Below are positions 18,143 through 26,470 of a DNA stretch of 64,000 nucleotides, in pieces. The stretch comes from Myxococcales bacterium (GTDB taxonomy: Bacteria > Myxococcota_A > Polyangia > Palsa-1104 > JAEUJZ01), in assembly GCA_016794505.1 (NCBI GenBank), contig JAEUJZ010000023.1, forward strand, positions 256,550 through 320,549. Reading direction: 5' to 3'. Both the position numbers and the translations under genes were made by a program. Numbering within the stretch: the first letter of the stretch is position 1; every line of letters starts with the position of its first letter. Under the pieces are notes generated by a model. That model searched no databases, was not told the origin of the DNA, and worked only from the letters and a program-made list of their open reading frames with translations.

Positions 18143-19207
18143 ATGAACCGCGTCCAGGACTGCTCGACTCTGTCCCCCATTCTGCGACGGGGCGTTGTCT
18201 GGTGGCTCGCCCTCGTCGCAGGCGCTGCAGCGAACCTGCACTGCGGAGCGGCCGAGAGCGATGCCACATCAGCCCAACCAAGCCCCTGCAGCGACGAGCG
18301 CAACGACTGCTTATCGCAGAGCCTCTCGGCGCTTACATCTCCGGCCGAGCCCGGACCGCGCAAGACCGCTCGCTTCGACCTGTCCGTTCCGCTCTCGGGA
18401 GGCGGCAACCTCGCCATCACGGTCACTGGCCCCAGCGACGATGGGCGCGAGCTTTCTCGAACCGGAGCGCCGTTTCCTTTGGTGGTGCTGTCGCCTGGCT
18501 TCGTCATCAACCGCAGCCAGTACCAAAGCTATCTGTCGCGCTTGGCCAGCCATGGCTTCGTCGCTGTTTCGCAGTCGGCACGCGCCGAGGCCAACCATGC
18601 CCAGTACCGCGACGACACCAGCAAGCTGCTGACCTGGCTCGTGTCCCCGACGGGCAGCAGCGCAGCACGCATCGCTTCACGCATCGATGGCAGTCGCATT
18701 GGCCTCACCGGACACTCGCTCGGCGGCAAGATCAGCCTGCTGGTCGCCGCCAAAGACCCTCGCGTCAAGGCCGTCATCACCATCGATCCCGTCGACGCAG
18801 GGGCGCCCTTGGCCCGTGACACGCTGTCTGCGATTCGGCTGCCAGCCGGCACACCGCTTGGCCTGCTCGGCGAGACGATCAGCAAGACCGGAGGCAGCCA
18901 GCCCTGCGCTCCGGCCGACTCGAACTACGAAGTGCTGTATCGCAGCACCACCGCCGACCGCTTCGCGCTGCGCTTCTTGAAGGCCGCGCACACCGACTTT
19001 GTCGACACCCCCGGAAGCTGCTTCCCCTGCTTGTTCTGCCCCGGCAGCCTGGCGCCCAAAGCCCAGTCGCGCGACCTCGCCGTCAAGTACGTCACCGCGT
19101 ACTTCTTGTGGACCTTGGCCGGCGATCGCGCTGCCGCCTCGTACCTGACTGGACCCGAGGCGCAAAAAGACGTCGCAGCCGGCCTGATCGAGGTGACCAA
19201 ACCCTAG
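18143..19207 (+). CDS. Secreted alpha/beta-hydrolase (cutinase/dienelactone-hydrolase-like)
   Basis: A 354-aa exported protein. A signal peptide with hydrophobic core VVWWLALVAGAAANLHC is followed by a serine hydrolase domain. It has the nucleophile elbow GHSLGG, an acid in ITIDPVD and a likely catalytic His in KAAHTDF. A CFPCLFC cluster near residues 293-299 may be disulphide-bonded. Substrates of this family are esters or polyesters; the precise one is unknown. The ATG is chosen because CGGAGG stands 6-11 nt upstream. The 49 codons further upstream in the same frame are composition noise. The frame ends just before a long structured intergenic region. Confidence 0.8.
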   Translation: MNRVQDCSTLSPILRRGVVWWLALVAGAAANLHCGAAESDATSAQPSPCSDERNDCLSQSLSALTSPAEPGPRKTARFDLSVPLSGGGNLAITVTGPSDDGRELSRTGAPFPLVVLSPGFVINRSQYQSYLSRLASHGFVAVSQSARAEANHAQYRDDTSKLLTWLVSPTGSSAARIASRIDGSRIGLTGHSLGGKISLLVAAKDPRVKAVITIDPVDAGAPLARDTLSAIRLPAGTPLGLLGETISKTGGSQPCAPADSNYEVLYRSTTADRFALRFLKAAHTDFVDTPGSCFPCLFCPGSLAPKAQSRDLAVKYVTAYFLWTLAGDRAAASYLTGPEAQKDVAAGLIEVTKP

Positions 19208-19537
19208 AAGCCATCTCATAAACCGACTGTGGGCCCAATCCAGCCGGCTGTCCGTCCTCACGGCTCAAGGGTCGCTCTCCGGGCGGGCATCCTTCCGCCT
19301 TGGGCTCCTCGCTACGGTTTGTGAGATGGTTTGTAGCCTTGCCCCATACCCATCGTCGTTCGTGACGCCGCGCCTCAGCGTCGACCACAGCAACATGCGG
19401 CCGTCGTTGCTAATCAACGCAGATTATGCACAGATATTTTGCCATAAATTTTATGTTGATTTATATTTTGATTATTTATGTATCAAATTGCGCATGTATT
19501 CATCTGCTCTCTGCGCAAAATAGCCCGGCCTTGGGCC
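19208..19537. other. 330-nt convergent intergenic region: long inverted repeat plus AT-rich island
   Basis: No gene is visible. The left half carries an inverted repeat whose 14-nt arms (19211-19224 and 19316-19329) match at 13 positions and enclose 91 nt, which contain a CAGCCGGCTG palindrome. The right half (about 19400-19520) is sharply AT-rich and contains TTATTTAT at 19472-19479 and TTATGCACA, a perfect DnaA-box 9-mer, at 19424-19432. Only one such box is seen. The region separates the converging hydrolase and FlhA-family genes. Confidence 0.5.
19211..19329. repeat. Long-range inverted repeat, 14-bp arms
   Basis: CCATCTCATAAACC at 19211-19224 pairs with GGTTTGTGAGATGG at 19316-19329 with one mismatch, across a 91-nt GC-rich interior. 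The arms start 4 nt after the hydrolase stop. The element could be a folded 3' UTR, a terminator, or a short MITE-like insertion; other copies are not seen in this window. Confidence 0.45.
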
Positions 19538-21541
19538 CTAAAGGCGCGTGCGCATCTGCCAGGGCACGGCTGAGCTATCGACGACCGACGTCGCGTTGTC
19601 GCCGCCTGGCTCGACGCGGCCCATCACGATGACGCGAATGCTGGCCGGCACCTCGCTGTACGCCACGATCGGCAGCACATCGGGCGTGTTCAGCAAAAGA
19701 TCCTCTAGCGCACGTCGCACATCGCCGTGGCACATAAGCACCGCGTCGGGAGCCATCTGCTTGGCAGACACCACGCCCTGCACGATGTCGCGGACCAGAT
19801 CGGGCTCTAGCCGAGCGCTTTTGTCCTCGCGCAGCGAGTCGCGCAGCAGCGACTCGATATCCGTCGAGATCAGCAGCGCGGGCAGGCCATCGCCGAGTGC
19901 CCCACCGCCGGCCAGCGAGGTCATCGCCGCGTCGGACAGATCGGGACGCAGAAAACCCTGCACAAGATAGCGGCCAAGCTGCCCGCGAAGCTGCTCGACC
20001 AGCGCGGCCAGCTCCGTCTCGGGCTTGGGCAGCATGGCCAGGACTTCCAGCACAGCGCGCAGATCGATCGGCCACACGCGCTGCAGCACCAGGCGGCGCA
20101 GCACGGCCGTCAAGCGACCTAGCTCGATGCGACGAGGCAGCGTCTCGCGCACCAGCGCCGGAGCTTGCACCTGCAGCGTCGAAAGCTGCGCCTGCACCGC
20201 GTCGAGCGTCAGCAGATCGGGCGCGGCGGCCAAGAGCACGCGGATCAGCTGAGCCTGAGCCTCGTTCGGGCTGGCGGCAGAAAAGCTCGCCACCCGCGCC
20301 CCATACAGCCAGACGTGGACTGCGCGAGGCGTGCTCTCGACGGCGTCGGTCGAGCGCAGCGCGATCTCGGGGCAGGGGAAGCCGACGCGCGCCGCAAGCT
20401 GCGAGCGCACCTTCGCGATCCCCGCGGCTGAAAGCGGCACACTCTCGCCGACGTCGAGCCACAGCCCCAAGCTGGGCAGCGGCTCGTCCGACTCGGTCGG
20501 GATGCCAGCGCGCGTCAGCAACAGCCCCGCCGCAGCGACGTTTAGCAGCACCGGAACCTGCGTCCACAGCGCCTGACTGAGCACCAAGCTGACGTAGCGC
20601 TCAGCGGCTTCGCCGATGTCCAAGCCCTGTCGCAGCACGCCAAGCACGATGGCAGCGACCACGCCTGCCGACAGCAGAAGCAGCGCTGCCGCGACATCGC
20701 TGCGCAAAAGACGAAAGGACCCGTCGAGCGCGCCATAGATCTGCGCCTCGCGATCGAGCAGAGCCCGCCGCTCTTGTGCCTGCTTTTGGCTGATGGCTCC
20801 ACTGCGCAGATCCGCTTCGATCGCCGACTGGCGGCCGGGCAGGGCATCCAAGACGAAGCGCGCCGCGACCTCGGCCACACGCTCGCCACCGCGGGCCAAG
20901 ACCAGATACTCAACCAGGCCAAAGCCCAGCATCAAGAGCGCGCCAACCCAGACATCGCCGGCAAAAAACAGCGCTCCGCCTTCGCTGATCAAGAAGCTCT
21001 GCGACGACGCAGCCGACAGGATCGCGCGCAGTCCAGCCAAGTTCAGGCCCAGACGCAGCAGCACCGACAGCAAAAGCAGCGACGGAAGCTGTGGCATTCG
21101 CTGCGGCTCACCGGCCCGCACGGCAGAAAGAAGCAGCGACAGCGACAAAAGCCAGCTTGAAAGAAGCAGCCCGTCGAGAACGATACCCGGCAAGGGCACC
21201 AGCAACAGCAGCAGCGAGCCCGCGATCGCGAGCAGGGTCGCGACGTGCCGCTGCGCCGGACTCAGACCTCCTCCGGTTGCTGAGAGTCGCTGGGCCAGCG
21301 CGTTCAGCCGCGCCCCAAGGGCTCGCCGTGCGACACGAGCCGGCGGATTTCTAGGCGCCTTGCTGCTTTCCGGCTCGGGCCTTGCCTGGGCGCCATCCCC
21401 CGAGGCCGACAACAGCCCGTCGGACGCACCGACAGATGACGGCTTGGGCGCCCCGAACACCGAGCCTTGGGGTCGAACTGCGCTGGCCCAGCCGGGCGTA
21501 TTGGACTCGTCGCTCACGTGGGTTCCGGGCTGTCTTTGCAC
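19538..21541 (-). CDS. FHIPEP-family export gate protein (FlhA/SctV-like), orphan
   Basis: A 667-aa protein. About 90 low-complexity residues precede seven or so membrane helices. The FHIPEP signature appears in degenerate form, RVAEVAARFVLDALPGRQ then SAIEADL, followed by REAQIYGALDGSFRLLRSD. The cytosolic domain (about 350-650) has the FlhA/SctV outline: LTLDAVQAQLSTL, PRRIELGRLTAVLRRLV and PIDLRAVLEVLAML. FlhA/SctV is the nonameric gate of flagellar and type III secretion. No other export component is near, which is unusual. The start is uncertain: a GTG at 21541 is given, and another GTG eight codons later is possible. A relic, a divergent non-secretion role, or a partner encoded elsewhere are all possible. 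Confidence 0.85.
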   Translation of the reverse strand: MQRQPGTHVSDESNTPGWASAVRPQGSVFGAPKPSSVGASDGLLSASGDGAQARPEPESSKAPRNPPARVARRALGARLNALAQRLSATGGGLSPAQRHVATLLAIAGSLLLLLVPLPGIVLDGLLLSSWLLSLSLLLSAVRAGEPQRMPQLPSLLLLSVLLRLGLNLAGLRAILSAASSQSFLISEGGALFFAGDVWVGALLMLGFGLVEYLVLARGGERVAEVAARFVLDALPGRQSAIEADLRSGAISQKQAQERRALLDREAQIYGALDGSFRLLRSDVAAALLLLSAGVVAAIVLGVLRQGLDIGEAAERYVSLVLSQALWTQVPVLLNVAAAGLLLTRAGIPTESDEPLPSLGLWLDVGESVPLSAAGIAKVRSQLAARVGFPCPEIALRSTDAVESTPRAVHVWLYGARVASFSAASPNEAQAQLIRVLLAAAPDLLTLDAVQAQLSTLQVQAPALVRETLPRRIELGRLTAVLRRLVLQRVWPIDLRAVLEVLAMLPKPETELAALVEQLRGQLGRYLVQGFLRPDLSDAAMTSLAGGGALGDGLPALLISTDIESLLRDSLREDKSARLEPDLVRDIVQGVVSAKQMAPDAVLMCHGDVRRALEDLLLNTPDVLPIVAYSEVPASIRVIVMGRVEPGGDNATSVVDSSAVPWQMRTRL

Positions 21542-21790
21542 GCTGACTTTTTCGTCGGCAGTGGAGCGGGCCCAGGCGGGCGTCAGGCGCCGTACCGCGC
21601 AGGCAGTCTGCGACTCAAGTCTGCGTCCACACTCGATGTTCGACGGGTCGACAAGCTGCTGTCAACGACAACCTCGAACCGCGCGCGATCGGATGTTGGC
21701 ACGGACCGCTGGGCCCCGCTGCTGTTCACACACGTTCCCCCTCAGCACGCTCTTTGATAGAGTAAAGATTCCTGAATCCTGGCAAATCCC

Positions 21791-23137
21791 GTGAGCAACG
21801 ACCCACCGAATGACGATGACGACCCGCTGCTGAGCACGCTGGTCGACGGTCGCTATCGCATCCTAGGCCGCCTGGGCGACGGCGGCATGGGCATCGTCTA
21901 TCGGGCCGAGCACACGTATCTGAACAAGGAATTCGCGCTCAAGGTCATGCGACCGACGCGCGATGTCGTCGACCGCCAGCGCTTTGAACAAGAAGCGCGC
22001 CTAGCGTCGCGCATCCGCCACCGCAACGTCGTCGAGATCAGCGACTTCGGCATCCTGCCCACCGGCCAGCCGTACTTCGTCATGGAGCTCCTGCGCGGCG
22101 AGACGCTGGGCGATGCGATCTATCAAGGGCGCATCAAGCCGCTTCTGGCCTGCCTGATCGGTGCGCAGGTCGCGAGCGGTCTGCAGGCGGTCCACAAGCA
22201 GAACGTGGTCCATCGCGATCTCAAGCCCGACAACATCTTCCTGCTCGACCCCGACGCAGCGGTCGGATCAGAAGAGCACGCAGAGGGCGAGAGCGACCCG
22301 CCAGGCCAGGTCAATTTCGTGAAGATCATGGACTTCGGGATTGCCAAGTCCATCGACAACAAGCTCACGGGCACCGGCATGACCCTGGGCACGCCCGAGT
22401 ACATGTCGCCAGAACAGGCCACAGGCGAAAAGCTCGACTGGCGCTCGGATCAGTACTCGCTCGGCTGCATCTTGTACGAGATGCTGACGGGCGAGCTGCC
22501 GTTCGGCGGCAAGAGTGCATTTGAGGTGATGAACAAGCACTTGACCGCGCAGCCTGTGCCTCCTCGTCAGCGACGGCCCGAAAGCGCGGCCAGCATTCCC
22601 GGTGCGCTGGAAAAGATCGTGCTGACGATGATGCAGAAGCGGCCAGCCAACCGCTATCCGACGATGCGCGCCATCGAACAAGCGCTGCACGAAGTGGCCA
22701 CCAGCATGCAGGCTAGCGAGGGGCTCACCGAGCCCGCCTCATCAAACAAGGCGACGCTGGTGATGTCCCCGGTTGCCGAGCCGCCAGCCGCCAGCGAACC
22801 ATCCGCTACGACGGCCAAGTCCAAGGCAGACACCGCGGTGGCTGGAGGCCCCGTCGACGAACAGAAGACCCGCCCCTTGCTGCCGGCCATCAACCTGGCC
22901 ACAACGGCACCGCTGTCAGACGCCGATCCTTCGTCGAACAACGCCGCTCGCACGATGCTCATGCCGCCCCGAGGCGGACGCCCAGGCAACACACCGACGC
23001 CGCGCCTCATCGAACGCATTGAGGATCACATCAAGAGCACGTCGGCTCCCGAGCTGGGCCGCTCGCCTTGGTGGCAGCGCGTCCCTTGGCTGTTTGCCAT
23101 GGTGCGCTGGTTCAAGCGGCTGTTTGCCTCGCGCTAG
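21791..23137 (+). CDS. Hanks-type Ser/Thr protein kinase
   Basis: A 448-aa kinase. The catalytic domain (about 22-295) has a Gly-rich loop GDGGMG at 29-34, Lys51, HRDLKPDN at 141-148, DFG at 181-183 and a TPEYMSPEQ activation-loop end at 201-209, so it should be active. An acidic insert of about 20 residues (153-173) lies between the HRD and DFG motifs. The tail is disordered (Ser/Ala/Pro-rich). It ends in a Trp/Arg-rich amphipathic segment, WWQRVPWLFAMVRWFKRLF, that could tether the kinase to the membrane; no classical transmembrane helix or sensor domain is seen. The start is GTG. The stop codon lies within a perfect stem-loop. Confidence 0.92.
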   Translation: MSNDPPNDDDDPLLSTLVDGRYRILGRLGDGGMGIVYRAEHTYLNKEFALKVMRPTRDVVDRQRFEQEARLASRIRHRNVVEISDFGILPTGQPYFVMELLRGETLGDAIYQGRIKPLLACLIGAQVASGLQAVHKQNVVHRDLKPDNIFLLDPDAAVGSEEHAEGESDPPGQVNFVKIMDFGIAKSIDNKLTGTGMTLGTPEYMSPEQATGEKLDWRSDQYSLGCILYEMLTGELPFGGKSAFEVMNKHLTAQPVPPRQRRPESAASIPGALEKIVLTMMQKRPANRYPTMRAIEQALHEVATSMQASEGLTEPASSNKATLVMSPVAEPPAASEPSATTAKSKADTAVAGGPVDEQKTRPLLPAINLATTAPLSDADPSSNNAARTMLMPPRGGRPGNTPTPRLIERIEDHIKSTSAPELGRSPWWQRVPWLFAMVRWFKRLFASR

Positions 23138-23151
23138 AACGAGCGCGAGGC
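23126..23151. terminator. Stem-loop overlapping the kinase stop codon
   Basis: GCCTCGCGCT (23126-23135) and AGCGCGAGGC (23142-23151) form a perfect 10-bp stem with a 6-nt loop that contains most of the stop codon. No U-tract follows. With the second hairpin downstream it probably forms a two-way terminator between the convergent kinase and PilZ genes. Confidence 0.5.
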
Positions 23152-23162
23152 GACGCTCGACA

Positions 23163-23182
23163 GCCCTCGGTACAGCGAGGGC
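23163..23182. terminator. Second stem-loop between convergent genes
   Basis: GCCCTCG (23163-23169) pairs perfectly with CGAGGGC (23176-23182) around a 6-nt loop. It lies 5 nt before the stop codon of the minus-strand PilZ gene. There is no T-tract on either side. Confidence 0.4.
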
Positions 23183-23186
23183 GCAA

Positions 23187-23600
23187 TCAGTAGGAGTGAA
23201 TCAGCCCAGGCAGTTTCTGGCGACGATTCATCTGCAGCAGCAAGTTGTGCAGGCGGGCCCGGCGAATCGACTCGACGTAGGACCGCAAGGACTGAGCGTG
23301 CCGATCCGCCATGTCGATCAGCCGCACGCCCAGTCCGCGCACTTCGTCGTTGTCCAGTGAGTCTTCATGGCAGACCAAGCCGCGAGCCCAGATGGTCTCT
23401 CCCGTTCCGGGCAGCGCGAGTTCAAGCTGCAGCGGCGCACCAAACCACGTCGCTCGCTCGTCGAACGACCGCGGCGCAGTGATGTACAAACCCCTCTCTG
23501 AAAGGTCGCGGGTCAGGCCCAGATAGCTCTCACCAGCGAGGAACTGCTGCACACAGATCTCGACGGGCAGACGGACTTCTTTGCGGCGGTCGTACGACAT
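23187..23600 (-). CDS. PilZ-domain protein
   Basis: A 137-aa soluble protein that is almost entirely a PilZ domain, the common bacterial c-di-GMP receptor. The N-terminal DRRKEVR and the DLSERGLYI segment ([D/N]xSxxG-type) are the ligand-binding motifs. The C-terminus is a basic helix (RRARLHNLLLQMNRRQK). The ATG is chosen because AAAGGAG precedes it by 8 nt; the frame continues 96 codons upstream without coding character. PilZ proteins of this size in myxobacteria often act in motility or polysaccharide control. The gene is convergent with the kinase. Confidence 0.85.
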   Translation of the reverse strand: MSYDRRKEVRLPVEICVQQFLAGESYLGLTRDLSERGLYITAPRSFDERATWFGAPLQLELALPGTGETIWARGLVCHEDSLDNDEVRGLGVRLIDMADRHAQSLRSYVESIRRARLHNLLLQMNRRQKLPGLIHSY

Positions 23601-23909
23601 GGCGACGCTCCTTTGGGCGTACGGGATCATGTGGCGCCAAGATCGAAGGGATCGCAAATTTTCTGCCGCCCCGACCCAGACCAGACGAGCCCACAGCAAC
23701 CCGACCCCGCGGTGGGGCGTGTGCTGCGCGTCTCGCGGCTGTGTCTTCACGTTGTCGTCGCGTGGCTGCGCGTCCGACTCTCGGACTTCGCTGGTCCGGG
23801 CTTCGGACGCGCCACGTCCGAACTGCGGACAGCCCAGCAGGGCCGGCGTCCAGCCGAGCAGCTTCTCTGACGGAGTCGCCAACTCCAAGGAACCTGGCCT
23901 GGGCCGTGC
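23601..23909. other. 309-nt divergent intergenic region
   Basis: The space between the divergent PilZ and helix-hairpin-helix genes is GC-rich. It holds a short CCCC-GCGGT-GGGG dyad near 23712. Nothing recognisable as a gene, RNA or known operator is seen. Confidence 0.3.
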
Positions 23910-24440
23910 TTGAGCATCGATGCCGTGCGAACGCCGTCCGTCTCACCCGCGCATGGCGTGCTGCTGACTCTGTCGGTCCTGCTGCTCGGCATGCTGTGGC
24001 GACGCGAGCATGTGGCACCGCCAGCGCAGATCCCAAGCGCTCCTGCGCCGTGCGAAGTGCCCGTCGACTGGGTTGGGCATGGGCTGCTCTGCCTAGCCGC
24101 GCAGGATGCGGCCCGTCTTGCAGTACGGGCCGGTCAGCGCTGGTCTCCCGACGCTCCACCGACGACTCGGGATCTGCCCGATCGGTTTCCGGCGGTGCGC
24201 GGTCTTCTCGCCGGGGTGCCGATCGATCTGCAGGTTGCGCAGGATGCGGACCTCTTGGCGCTGCCAGATGTGGGCGAGGTTCTGGTCCGAAATCTGGCCG
24301 CCGCTCGTCGCGCGGGACGGCTGCGCTGCCAATCAGACCTGCGAGCCATCCCTGGCTTGGGTCCGCAACGACTGCGCCGTTTGCTGCGATACATGGCTCC
24401 CCTGCCGCAGGTTTGCCATCCGGCGCATCCAACGAAGTAA
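23910..24440 (+). CDS. Membrane-anchored helix-hairpin-helix protein (ComEA-like domain)
   Basis: A 176-aa protein with an N-terminal membrane segment (about 16-30, VLLTLSVLLLGML). A linker follows, then two helix-hairpin-helix motifs near 118-165 (LLALPDVGEVLVRNLAAARRAG and LRAIPGLGPQRLRRLL). Such motifs bind DNA non-specifically, as in the competence receptor ComEA. That suggests a DNA-binding protein outside the membrane, but the HhH pair is all that supports it. A TTG start is used; no ATG is suitable. The gene ends 9 nt before the TIGR01777 gene, so the two may be cotranscribed. Confidence 0.65.
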   Translation: MSIDAVRTPSVSPAHGVLLTLSVLLLGMLWRREHVAPPAQIPSAPAPCEVPVDWVGHGLLCLAAQDAARLAVRAGQRWSPDAPPTTRDLPDRFPAVRGLLAGVPIDLQVAQDADLLALPDVGEVLVRNLAAARRAGRLRCQSDLRAIPGLGPQRLRRLLRYMAPLPQVCHPAHPTK

Positions 24441-24449
24441 AGTGCGGAC

Positions 24450-25400
24450 ATGCGAGTATTTGTTACCGGAGCCAGTGGTTTTGTTGGACGGCGCCTGATT
24501 CGCGAGCTGTTACGCCGCGGGGATTCCGTCGTGGCCTTGACCCGGCGGACCAGCAACCTAGGCGGTGTCCTCGGCGATCCTCCCCAAAGCGAACGCTTCA
24601 CCGTTGTGGAGGGTGATCCCTGCAAGCCTGGGCAGTGGCAACAAGCCCTCGCGGGCTGTGATGCGGTGGTGGCGCTGGCCGGCGAACCCGTGATGGGTGG
24701 ACGATGGACGACGGAATTCAAGCGGCGTCTCTATGACAGCCGCATCGAGAGTGTCCGCCGGGTTGTCGAGGCGTTGCCGCCCCAGTCCACCAAAGAAACA
24801 CCGGGGCCGCGCGTGCTCATCTCAGCCTCGGCGGTGGGCTACTACGGCTCGCGAGGGACGCAGGAGCTAACGGAGAGTGCGGGGCCCGGCAGCGACTTCC
24901 TAGCCAACTTGTGCGCGGACTGGGAGGCGGCGGCCGAAGCGGCGAAGCAGGTTGGCGCTCGTGTCGTCTGCCTGCGCATTGGGGTGGTGCTCGGCGAAGG
25001 CGGCGGCGCCCTGGAAAAGATGCTGCCCGCCTTTCGTCTGTTCATGGGGGGCCCGATGGGCTCGGGTGAGCAGTACTGGGCCTGGATTCACCTAGAGGAT
25101 GTCGTGGGCCTGATCTTGTACTCCCTTTCGCACGCCGAGGTACAGGGGCCGGTCAACGCGGTGGCGCCGGGAGCCTGCACGGTTCGCGAGATCGCGAAGC
25201 AAATCGGCGCGACCCTGCATCGTCCTGCGATGTTCGCGGTTCCCGAGCTGGCTCTTAAAGTTCTGCTCGGTGATCGCGCTGAGGTGCTGTTGGCCAGCCA
25301 GCGCGTCGTTCCACAGCGTGCCCGAGAGCTGGGCTACCGTTTTCGCTATGAAGATCTGCCAACCGCCTTGCGCGCAGCCCTCGGGCAGCCCCATTCCTAG
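24450..25400 (+). CDS. TIGR01777-family NAD-dependent epimerase-like protein (SDR, YfcH/SulA-like)
   Basis: A 316-aa extended short-chain dehydrogenase-like protein. The N-terminal nucleotide-binding motif is VTGASGFVGRRL. Family-specific segments are ALAGEPVMGGRW, KRRLYDSRIESVRR, ISASAVGYYGSRG, CADWEAAA, RIGVVLGEGGGALEKMLPAFRLFMGGPMGSGEQYWAWIH (abridged here to its role as the family signature) and a C-terminal DUF1731-like tail. This is the cyanobacterial/E. coli YfcH (SulA-like) family, whose substrate is unknown. Some members have been linked to cell division, but that is not evident here. It is followed by a convergent WbqC-like gene. Confidence 0.88.
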   Translation: MRVFVTGASGFVGRRLIRELLRRGDSVVALTRRTSNLGGVLGDPPQSERFTVVEGDPCKPGQWQQALAGCDAVVALAGEPVMGGRWTTEFKRRLYDSRIESVRRVVEALPPQSTKETPGPRVLISASAVGYYGSRGTQELTESAGPGSDFLANLCADWEAAAEAAKQVGARVVCLRIGVVLGEGGGALEKMLPAFRLFMGGPMGSGEQYWAWIHLEDVVGLILYSLSHAEVQGPVNAVAPGACTVREIAKQIGATLHRPAMFAVPELALKVLLGDRAEVLLASQRVVPQRARELGYRFRYEDLPTALRAALGQPHS

Positions 25401-25435
25401 CGTGCCCATGGCGACCTCGCGAGGTCCCGGCGCCC

Positions 25436-26125
25436 TTAGGGCGTTCGTTGATAATCCAACAGTGCGCGTGCCTGATCAGGGCCGAGGTGACACAACGCGT
25501 CGACGATGCTCAGCGCGGGTACAAAGCGTCGACCGCGCTGTGGATAGGCTCGCGGTTCATAGAAGCCGTACTGGATGGGGATACCAAACTGAGTAAATAA
25601 CTGCTCATCCAAGTATTGCCGCCCCGATGGCCCCGACACGTACGCGGTGCCACCCACGGCGCGAACCAGGTCGAGCAAGTGGCGGCTCCCTTGGCCCGAA
25701 ACGGATAGCTCACTGGCGCAGACCAGCGGAGTGCGGATGTCGAGCAGCGATAGCAGCTCGCGGAGCAAAGCGATGTTGAAGTCAGCAAGCCGCTCACAGG
25801 GGCACGCCAAGTGCGTCGCGAGTCGAGCCAACACGCTTGGCCCCTGGCTCAGCGGGCCGTAGCGCGCCCGCAGCGTTCGCAGATGACGCGCCGGCCAGTT
25901 GTCCAATACCAATCGAGCATCCTTGATCAGCGGCTGTCCGCCCCGCAGGACAGGCATGCTTAGCCACTGTGGGCCGTCTGGCCCGAGGATCTGCGCTCGC
26001 GATAGGTAGCTCCGGCCTCGCGGCATCGGCACATCGTCGAGCACGATGAAGCGGTCCGCCGCAGCGATCTTCGCGAAGTAGCCACACCAGGGTAGGTAGT
26101 TAGGCTGGTGAATGGCGACAAGCAT
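25436..26125 (-). CDS. WbqC-like family protein
   Basis: A 229-aa soluble protein beginning with the family hallmark AIHQPNYLPWCGYFAKIAAAD, followed by FIVLDDVPMPRGRSYLSR and a C-terminal segment including SGPSGRQYLDE. WbqC-like proteins are found in O-antigen and polysaccharide gene sets and are thought to take part in glycan or aminotransfer reactions; the reaction is not established. No other polysaccharide gene is adjacent here. Its promoter would lie in the parS-containing intergenic region. Confidence 0.85.
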   Translation of the reverse strand: MLVAIHQPNYLPWCGYFAKIAAADRFIVLDDVPMPRGRSYLSRAQILGPDGPQWLSMPVLRGGQPLIKDARLVLDNWPARHLRTLRARYGPLSQGPSVLARLATHLACPCERLADFNIALLRELLSLLDIRTPLVCASELSVSGQGSRHLLDLVRAVGGTAYVSGPSGRQYLDEQLFTQFGIPIQYGFYEPRAYPQRGRRFVPALSIVDALCHLGPDQARALLDYQRTP

Positions 26126-26470
26126 CGGCTACACGCTAGCCAGAATTTGCACACCAGGGAAGGCCTGTTCCCTCCCTGGCCCAAGGGCTATGGGACGCCG
26201 GGACTGCTATCTGCAGCCAAGACGACACCCAGGGCATGAAGACCAATGTTCCACGTGGAACACTGCCACCAACCCCGAAGAGCCTCTCGGCTCACTGCAA
26301 TACAGCGCCAGCGCATCCCGTCTAGACGGACGCTCCCGGTATGAGCACAACCTCACAGATCGATCGTTAGAGTGACTGGCAGAAACGGACGGGCCGCTCT
26401 CTGAAAGAAGCATCGAGCCGGCAGTCTTGAAGGACGCACAAAGCACTGTGGCTTCGCGGATGCGTGGACT
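26126..26470. other. 345-nt intergenic region carrying a parS site
   Basis: Between the WbqC-like gene and the di-haem peroxidase gene (both minus strand) no credible gene is seen. The notable content is the parS palindrome at 26247-26262. Confidence 0.5.
26247..26262. promoter_or_regulatory. parS centromere-like site (ParB binding)
   Basis: TGTTCCACGTGGAACA is a perfect 16-bp palindrome. It equals the chromosomal parS consensus bound by ParB in many phyla, in the CC/GG variant used for example by Myxococcus and Pseudomonas. The site lies between genes, as most parS do. parS sites cluster near the replication origin, so this window is probably in the origin-proximal part of the chromosome. 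parAB are not in the window, and no second perfect copy is visible. Confidence 0.92.

Noticed and set aside
19400..19530. Possible replication origin (AT-rich, one DnaA box TTATGCACA)
   Set aside because: A single box, and none of dnaA, dnaN, gyrB, rpmH or parAB is adjacent.
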